A stretch of 64,000 nt of DNA from DASYLJ01 sp964404165. GTDB taxonomy: Bacteria > Desulfobacterota > Binatia > DP-6. This document shows, in pieces, positions 58,685 through 64,000 of the stretch. Location: positions 1-64,000 of the forward strand of contig CAYOIZ010000017.1 of NCBI GenBank assembly GCA_964404165.1, written 5' to 3'. The stretch's first letter is position 1; the number at the start of each line of letters is the position of its first letter. The notes beneath the pieces were generated by a model. It was given only the letters and a program-made list of their open reading frames with translations. It was not told the origin of the DNA and made no database searches. The position numbers and the translations under genes were made by a program.

Positions 58685-61654
58685 GTGCACAGCACTGACG
58701 CCGACGGCGCGCGACGGCCGTCCCCGGAGGCGCTGCTCGCCGCTGCGGCGCGCGAGCAGCGCAGTCGTCTCAAGGTGTTCGTCGGCGCGGCGCCCGGCGT
58801 GGGCAAGACCTACGCCATGCTGCAGGCGGCCCGTGAGCGCAAGCTCGACGGCACCGACGTCGTGGTCGGTGTCGTCGAGACGCATGGGCGCGCCGAGACG
58901 GAGGCGCTCCTGGACGGCCTCGAGGTCATCCCGCGCCAGGCGCTGCACTATCGCGGGCAGACGCTCGCGGAGATGGACCTCGACGCCATCCTGGCTCGCC
59001 GCCCGCGGCTCGTCCTGGTCGACGAGCTGGCGCACACCAACGCGCCGGGCAGCCGACACGCGAAGCGCTTCCTCGACGTCGAGGAGCTCCTCGACGCCGG
59101 CATCGAGGTCTACTCCACCGTCAATATCCAGCACCTCGAGAGCCTGAACGACGTCGTCGCGCAGATCACCGGCGTGCGCGTGCGCGAGACGGTGCCCGAT
59201 CGCATCCTCGATCGCGCCGACGAGGTGAAGCTGATCGACCTGTCGCCCGAGGAGCTGATCCAGCGCCTGCGCGACGGCAAAGTGTACGTGCCGCAGCAGG
59301 CCGAGCGCGCGCTGCGCAACTACTTCCAGCCCGGCAACCTGACGGCGCTGCGCGAGCTGGCGCTGCGCGAGACCGCCGAGCACGTCGACGAGCAGATGCA
59401 GGCCCACATGCGGGCGCACGCCGTCGACCGCACCTGGCCGGTGACCGAGCGCCTCATGGTGGCGGTGCGGGGCGGCTCGATGTGCGAGCGGCTGGTGCGC
59501 CGGGCGCGCCGCATGGCGGAACGGCGCAATGCCGCGTGGATCGCGGTGTTCGTCGAGCCCACGGGCTTCGATCAGCGGCCCGAGGCGGAGCGCGTGCGGG
59601 TGGCGAAGGTGCTGCGCCTCGCCGAGCAGCTCGGTGGCGAGGCGGTGACGATCCCCGGCGACCGCGTCGCCGAGGATCTGCTGCGGTTCGCGCGCGAGCG
59701 CAACGTCACGGAGATCGTCGTCGGCGGGCCGCTCCGCGGGCGATGGAAGGATCGGTGGCGGCAGTCGCCGGTGGACGCGTTGATCCGTGATGGTCGCGGC
59801 ATCGACGTGCGCATCGTCTCGCACGAGCTCGAAGACGAGGAGCCCGAGCCTCCGCCCGGCCCCCGTCCCGCCGTGAAGCCGCAAGGGTACATCGCTGCCC
59901 TGGCGACGGTGGCCGGAGCTGCGCTCCTGTCGGCAGGCCTCATGGCGGTGGTGCCGCTGTCCGACCCCGGCATGGTGTTCCTCGTTGGCGTCCTGGTGAG
60001 CTCGGTCATCGGCGGCCTCGGACCCGGCATCGCCGCGGCCTTCGTCAGCCTGGTGGTCTACGACTTCCTGTTCGTCGAGCCGATCTACACGCTCACGGTC
60101 ACCAAGCCGCAGGACCTGCTCTCATTGGTGACGTTCCTGATGGCGGCGATCCTCACCAGCAACCTGACCGCACGCGTGCGCAACCAGGCAGCGGCGGCAC
60201 GACGTCGCGAGGCGCGGACGGCGGCCCTGTACGCGTTCGCCCGCGCCATCGCGGGCGCCGCGAACCTCGGCGATCTGCTCCGCGTCGTCACCGACCACGT
60301 CGGCAGGCAGTTCGACACCCAGGCCGCCATCCTGCTCCCCGATGAGGGGCGGCTCACGGTTCGCGCGGCCCACCCCGATGGCATCGACGTCCCCGAGGCG
60401 GAGCGGGGCACGGCCGTCTGGGCGTGGCAGCATGCGCAGCCCGCCGGAAGGGGTACGGACACGTTGCCCGGCAGCGAGTGGCTGCACGTGCCACTCGGCA
60501 CCGTGCGAGGCTCCGCCGGGGTCCTCGCCCTGCGCGTGCGCGAGATGACGCTCGGCCAGCGCCAGCTCCTCGACGCGCTGGCCGGTCAGGCCGCGATCGC
60601 CATCGAGCGCACGCGCATCGACGCGGTGCTGGAAGCCCAGGCCAAGACCGAGGCCATCATCGAGAGCATCGAGGATGGGCTCGTCGTCCTCGATCCCGAC
60701 GGGCGCGTCGTGCACGTCAACGAGGTGGCCTGCGCCATCCTGAGCTTCGAGCGCGCCGACGCGGTCGGCCGCCCGTTCGCGCAGCTCGGCACCAACCATC
60801 CCCACTATCTCCGACTCCGCGCCGCGGTCACCGAGTTTCTCGCCCACCCCGAGCAGGAGCATCAGCCCGTCGAGCTGGCGCTCTTCCTGCGCGGGCGCGA
60901 CCACCACTACATCCTGCGCCCGACGCCGCTGCGCACGACCGACGGCACGCCGGCCGGGCTCATCCTGGTGCTGCAGGACGTCACCTACCTGCGCGACCAG
61001 GAGGCGCGTCGCGAGCAGCTCATGGCGACGCTGTCGCACGAGCTGCGCACGCCGCTGACGTCGCTGCGCATGGCGGTGGAGCTGTTGGCGCGCGGACAGT
61101 CCGACACGAAGCCGCTCCTCGACACCGCGGCCGAGGACGTCGCCCGCCTCGAGGACGTGACGCAGCGGTTGCTCGACGTGTCGCGGTCCCGGGCGATGAG
61201 CATCGCGCTCGAGCGTCGTCGGGTCGACCTCGGCGACGTGGTGTCGCGCGTCGGGCGGCTCTTCGCGCTGCAGGCGCGTGAGCGCGGGGTGACGCTCGAC
61301 ACCCGCGCGGACGACGACGCGCACCTCGCCGGCGACCCCACCAAGATCACCTGGGCACTCTCGAACCTGATCGCGAACGCGCTGCGCTACACGCCGAGCG
61401 GTGGCCGGGTGGGGGTCGATGTGACGGCCGACGGCGACCTGATCCGTCTCACGGTCTCCGACACCGGTCCCGGCATCGAGCCGGAGCGCCAGGAGCGCAT
61501 CTTCGAGCGCTTCGTCGGCGGTGACGACGGCGGGGCCGCCGGGCTGGGCCTGGCAATCGTGCGCGACATCGTGCAAGCCCATGGGGGGCGCATCTTCCTC
61601 GACAGCGCGCTCGGTCGCGGCAGCCGGTTCACCCTGGAGCTGCCCCGGCGGTGA
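58685..61654 (+). CDS. kdpD: Osmosensitive K+ channel histidine kinase KdpD, with GAF and PAS domains
   Basis: A 989-residue membrane kinase, GTG start. The order is: KdpD N-terminal domain with Walker A (G34-T42), USP-like domain (~240-365), four-helix DUF4118 segment (~395-500), GAF (~520-640), PAS (~650-770), HisKA with H785 in SHELRTPL, and HATPase (~890-989; NLIANAL, GPGIEPERQERIF). It has a PAS insert beyond the classic E. coli layout. It senses K+ limitation or osmotic stress. The following response regulator, 3 nt away, is of NtrC type, not KdpE. Confidence 0.94.
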   Translation: MHSTDADGARRPSPEALLAAAAREQRSRLKVFVGAAPGVGKTYAMLQAARERKLDGTDVVVGVVETHGRAETEALLDGLEVIPRQALHYRGQTLAEMDLDAILARRPRLVLVDELAHTNAPGSRHAKRFLDVEELLDAGIEVYSTVNIQHLESLNDVVAQITGVRVRETVPDRILDRADEVKLIDLSPEELIQRLRDGKVYVPQQAERALRNYFQPGNLTALRELALRETAEHVDEQMQAHMRAHAVDRTWPVTERLMVAVRGGSMCERLVRRARRMAERRNAAWIAVFVEPTGFDQRPEAERVRVAKVLRLAEQLGGEAVTIPGDRVAEDLLRFARERNVTEIVVGGPLRGRWKDRWRQSPVDALIRDGRGIDVRIVSHELEDEEPEPPPGPRPAVKPQGYIAALATVAGAALLSAGLMAVVPLSDPGMVFLVGVLVSSVIGGLGPGIAAAFVSLVVYDFLFVEPIYTLTVTKPQDLLSLVTFLMAAILTSNLTARVRNQAAAARRREARTAALYAFARAIAGAANLGDLLRVVTDHVGRQFDTQAAILLPDEGRLTVRAAHPDGIDVPEAERGTAVWAWQHAQPAGRGTDTLPGSEWLHVPLGTVRGSAGVLALRVREMTLGQRQLLDALAGQAAIAIERTRIDAVLEAQAKTEAIIESIEDGLVVLDPDGRVVHVNEVACAILSFERADAVGRPFAQLGTNHPHYLRLRAAVTEFLAHPEQEHQPVELALFLRGRDHHYILRPTPLRTTDGTPAGLILVLQDVTYLRDQEARREQLMATLSHELRTPLTSLRMAVELLARGQSDTKPLLDTAAEDVARLEDVTQRLLDVSRSRAMSIALERRRVDLGDVVSRVGRLFALQARERGVTLDTRADDDAHLAGDPTKITWALSNLIANALRYTPSGGRVGVDVTADGDLIRLTVSDTGPGIEPERQERIFERFVGGDDGGAAGLGLAIVRDIVQAHGGRIFLDSALGRGSRFTLELPRR

Positions 61655-61657
61655 ACC

Positions 61658-62980
61658 ATGGCGACCATCCTCATCGTCGACGACGAGCCGAACATCCGGA
61701 GCCATCTGGCGACGTTCGTGCGTGGCCTCGGACACACGGTCGAGGTGGCGGCCGACGGCACGGAGGCGCTGGAGGTGCTCGACCGTGTCGTCCCCGACGT
61801 GGTGCTGACCGACGTCCGCATGGCGGGCATGGACGGCCTCGCGCTGCTGCAGGAGATCCGCCGGCGCCGGCCCGATGCGGTCGTGGTGCTGATGACGGCG
61901 TACGCGACGGTGGCGGGGGCGGTCGAGGCGATGCGCGCGGGGGCCTACGACTACCTCGTGAAGCCCTTCTCGCTCGACGCGGTCAGCCTGCTGCTCGACC
62001 GCGTGCTCGAGGTGTCGGGTCTGCGACGGGAGAACCGGACGCTCCGCCGGGTGGTGGAGGAGCCCGCCGTGCTCACGTCGACGGACGCGCGCATGCAGCG
62101 CGTGCTCGACACCGCGCACCAGGTGGCGGCGAGCGATGCCACGGTGCTCCTCACCGGCGAGAGCGGGACCGGCAAGAACGTCCTGGCGGCGGCCATTCAT
62201 CGCTGGAGCCCGCGCGCCGGTGGGCCGTTCGTCACCATCGCGTGCACCACGCTTTCGGAGCATCTGCTCGAGAGCGAGCTCTTCGGCCACGTGAAGGGAG
62301 CGTTCACCAGCGCATGGCGCGACAAGCCCGGACGCCTGGAGGCTGCCGACGGGGGCACCGTGTTCCTCGACGAGGTCGGCGAGCTGCCGCCCGAGCTGCA
62401 GGCGAAGCTGTTGCGCTTTCTCGAGGAGCGGAAGTTCGAGCGTGTCGGCGGGAATGCGGTGGTCGAGGTCGACGTGCGCATCGTCGCGGCGACCAACCGC
62501 GAGCTCGAGGCCGAGGTCGCGGCGGGGCGGTTCCGGCGCGACCTCTTCTACCGGCTGAACGTGGTGGCGCTGGCCCTGCCGCCGCTGCGCGAGCGTCGCG
62601 GCGATCTCCAGCCGCTGATCACGCACGTGCTGGCGACGCTGTGTGCGCGGCAACATCGCGAGGTGCCGTCGATCGAGCCCGCCGCGGCGTCGGCCCTGGC
62701 GGCGTATTCGTGGCCGGGCAACGTCCGCGAGCTCGTGAATGCGCTCGAGCACGCGCTCGTGCTGGCGCGCGACGGCGTGATCCGCGCCGACGATCTGCCC
62801 GATCGCGTGCTGGCGCCGGCACCGGCGAGCCCGACGTCGGGGCAGGCGCTGCGCGACGTCGAGCGCGAGCACGTGCGTTCGGTGCTGGCGGAATCGGCGA
62901 CGCTCGAAGATGCGGCGGCGCGGCTCGGGATCAACGTGACGACGCTGTGGCGGAAGCGACGTCGGTGGGGGCTGGAGTAG
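61658..62980 (+). CDS. Sigma54-dependent NtrC-type response regulator
   Basis: A 440-residue regulator: receiver domain (1-120, acidic D8/D9, phospho-acceptor D52, K102), AAA+ domain (~135-365, Walker A G167-K173, Walker B GGTVFLDEVGELP) and a C-terminal Fis-type helix-turn-helix (TLEDAAARLGINVTTLWRKRR). The sigma54-contact loop reads GAFTSA (214-219) instead of GAFTGA. It replaces the OmpR-type KdpE normally paired with KdpD. With the sigma54 promoter upstream of the operon, it probably activates kdp. Confidence 0.93.
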   Translation: MATILIVDDEPNIRSHLATFVRGLGHTVEVAADGTEALEVLDRVVPDVVLTDVRMAGMDGLALLQEIRRRRPDAVVVLMTAYATVAGAVEAMRAGAYDYLVKPFSLDAVSLLLDRVLEVSGLRRENRTLRRVVEEPAVLTSTDARMQRVLDTAHQVAASDATVLLTGESGTGKNVLAAAIHRWSPRAGGPFVTIACTTLSEHLLESELFGHVKGAFTSAWRDKPGRLEAADGGTVFLDEVGELPPELQAKLLRFLEERKFERVGGNAVVEVDVRIVAATNRELEAEVAAGRFRRDLFYRLNVVALALPPLRERRGDLQPLITHVLATLCARQHREVPSIEPAAASALAAYSWPGNVRELVNALEHALVLARDGVIRADDLPDRVLAPAPASPTSGQALRDVEREHVRSVLAESATLEDAAARLGINVTTLWRKRRRWGLE

Positions 62981-62983
62981 CGC

Positions 62984-63415
62984 TCACTGCCCGAGCCGGA
63001 CAGCGGTCGGAGCCGTGAATCGCGCGAAGTCGCGATCCTCCGTGAGGAGGGTCCCCACCCCGTGCTCGCGGCACAGCGCCACGATCTGCGCGTCGAAGGC
63101 GAGATTGCCCTGTACCTGCCCGTCGCGGCAGGCGACGGCGAAGAGCTCGGGAAACGTGGGCCCTGGAACCAGCAGTCGGGCAGCGGGACTTCCGAGGACC
63201 TGCGCGATGAAGTCGAGTGCGACGTCGAGATCGGTCGGTGGGGTGAAGATTCGCGCGTGGGTGACGATTCGAACGAACTCGCCGATGCAGGGCACCGGCA
63301 GGCCCCACGGCGCATCGCCTTCCACCAACGCCCGCAATCGTGCCATGGCCGCGTCGTGCAGCGGCATCTCGGCACGGTGCGCGTACACCAGGATGTTGGT
63401 GTCGACTGCGATCAT
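62984..63415 (-). CDS. vapC: PIN-domain toxin, VapC family
   Basis: A 143-residue PIN ribonuclease, the toxin of a VapBC-type module. Catalytic acids are D5 (VDTNILVYAH), E46 (CIGEFVRI), D108 (GNLAFDAQIVALC) and D127/D129 (TEDRDFARF). Its start overlaps the antitoxin stop by 4 nt (ATGA). The subgroup is that of MetJ/RHH-type antitoxin partners. It is convergent with the response regulator gene, 3 nt apart. RNA target unknown. Confidence 0.9.
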   Translation of the reverse strand: MIAVDTNILVYAHRAEMPLHDAAMARLRALVEGDAPWGLPVPCIGEFVRIVTHARIFTPPTDLDVALDFIAQVLGSPAARLLVPGPTFPELFAVACRDGQVQGNLAFDAQIVALCREHGVGTLLTEDRDFARFTAPTAVRLGQ

Positions 63416-63651
63416 CGCCGCTCGTCGAACAGGTCGTACAAGGTGTTTCGATCGCTGACGTCGACCGCGGGCTGGCGGGACCCGCGCACCGTCGGGGGGG
63501 TGAATCGATAGGGCTCCGTGCCTCGGGCGCGTGGGGCGAGCCGCGCCTGCAGGGCTTCCTCCACCACGGCGCGGAGCGTCGTCCCCCGCGCCGCCGCATA
63601 GCGCTTGGCGCGTTCGAGCAGGCGATCATCGAGCTCGAGCGTGGTCTTCAT
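63412..63651 (-). CDS. vapB: Ribbon-helix-helix antitoxin, VapB-like
   Basis: A 79-residue protein with an N-terminal ribbon-helix-helix (MKTTLELDDRLLERAKRYAAARGTTLRAVVEEAL) and a C-terminal toxin-neutralising tail (ending YDLFDERR). It would bind both VapC and the operon promoter. The start codon lies inside a palindrome, which fits autoregulation. There is no strong Shine-Dalgarno, so translation may be leaderless or weak. Confidence 0.88.
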   Translation of the reverse strand: MKTTLELDDRLLERAKRYAAARGTTLRAVVEEALQARLAPRARGTEPYRFTPPTVRGSRQPAVDVSDRNTLYDLFDERR

Positions 63652-63666
63652 ATGGGTGACCCATAT
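63650..63666. promoter_or_regulatory. Palindromic operator at the vapBC start
   Basis: ATATGGGT-G-ACCCATAT is a perfect 17-bp palindrome whose first bases are part of the antitoxin start codon. It is the only AT-containing perfect dyad near the operon and is the expected position for repression by the VapBC complex. Confidence 0.7.
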
Positions 63667-63734
63667 CGCAGACCCAGCTCAGACACCACCCGGGATTCGC
63701 AGGCCCTCTCGGTGGCGCCGGACACGCGACGCCG

Positions 63735-64000
63735 TCAGGAGGTCGGAAAGGCCCCCCGCGCCGTCGCCATGTCCTGGATGCAGCGCAGCACCAGCGCCGT
63801 CCATCCGGTCTGGTGGTCCGCGCCCATCCCCCGGCCGGTGTCGCCGTGGAAATACTCGTGGAACCGCACCAGGTTCCGCCAGTGCGGATCCTCCGCCCAC
63901 CGTCGATCCTCGCCATTGCACGGCCGCCGCCCGTGGTCGTCGGGCAGGAAGAGCGTGGCGAGCCGGTGGGAGATCTCGTCGGCCGCTTCCTTCAGCGTGG
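63735..64000 (-). CDS. GH63/MGH1-like glucosidase, C-terminal fragment
   Basis: Only the last 87 residues are in the window; the gene continues beyond the edge. The sequence includes LFLPDDHGRRPCNG and the strongly conserved terminal motif FHEYFHGDTGRGMGADHQTGWTALV, typical of bacterial glucosidases of the GH63/MGH1-like (trehalose/glucosylglycerate-type) group. It probably hydrolyses a glucoside. The stop codon is at 63735-63737. Identification rests on this short end only. Confidence 0.75.
   Translation of the reverse strand, partial: TLKEAADEISHRLATLFLPDDHGRRPCNGEDRRWAEDPHWRNLVRFHEYFHGDTGRGMGADHQTGWTALVLRCIQDMATARGAFPTS

Noticed and set aside
1..64000. tRNA, rRNA and prophage or insertion-sequence genes
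   Set aside because: Reading both strands showed no tRNA cloverleaf, no rRNA gene, and no transposase or integrase frame. Weakly conserved RNA genes could still be missed without a covariance search.

Overview
The window is about 70% GC, densely coded, and reads as chromosome from a Gram-negative, TonB-using, aerobic or microaerobic soil/sediment bacterium. Long Thr/Ser linkers, DUF4215 cysteine repeats, CX4CH cytochrome domains and several luciferase-like (probably F420/flavin) oxidoreductases together suggest an uncultured deltaproteobacteria-like lineage such as Candidatus Binatota or Myxococcota. That placement is an inference; no rRNA or tRNA was found in the window.

Layout. 1-4.2 kb: DUF1003 membrane protein, a HAD hydrolase, and a zwf-glk operon (entry of glucose into the pentose phosphate/Entner-Doudoroff routes). 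Unusual palindromic repeats sit between the convergent genes. 4.4-9.4 kb: a secreted Gly-rich beta-repeat protein, two small hypotheticals and a translationally coupled pair of family III CoA-transferases. 9.5-11.4 kb: a compact arsR-acr3-arsC arsenic operon. 11.4-16.8 kb (minus strand): TonB-dependent receptor, tonB, exbB and two exbD genes. Divergent from it, 17.1-27.0 kb is an array of six secreted Cys-rich proteins plus a small exported protein. Five of the array members share a C-terminal beta domain, and one carries two dockerin-like repeats. 28.2-33.2 kb: two paralogous exported proteins that join a CX4CH cytochrome c domain to a PHM/DBH-type copper monooxygenase domain.

33.3-47.6 kb is mixed metabolism: TetR regulator with a di-iron ferritin-like protein, two luciferase-like oxidoreductases, a CYTH protein, GNAT, FAH hydrolase, CoA-binding protein, aldehyde dehydrogenase, a DUF748 AsmA-like envelope protein, MscL and a DEAD-box helicase. 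47.5-53.7 kb: a degenerate aconitase-swivel protein, then a minus-strand run of methyltransferase, structured leader, DUF420 protein, aldehyde dehydrogenase, M16 protease and an exported protein. 53.85-63.0 kb: a Kdp potassium system (two small membrane ORFs, kdpFABCD) whose regulator is an NtrC-type sigma54 activator rather than KdpE. A near-consensus sigma54 promoter lies upstream. 63.0-63.7 kb: a VapBC-like toxin-antitoxin pair with a palindromic operator. The window ends inside a GH63-like glucosidase gene.

The strongest leads are: (i) palindromic elements with a conserved core of about 69 nt and long stems whose sequence differs between copies but stays self-complementary; (ii) the heme/copper monooxygenase fusions beside a TonB-linked array of surface proteins; (iii) rewiring of Kdp to sigma54; (iv) a structured leader with a 14-codon ORF behind an extreme Shine-Dalgarno.
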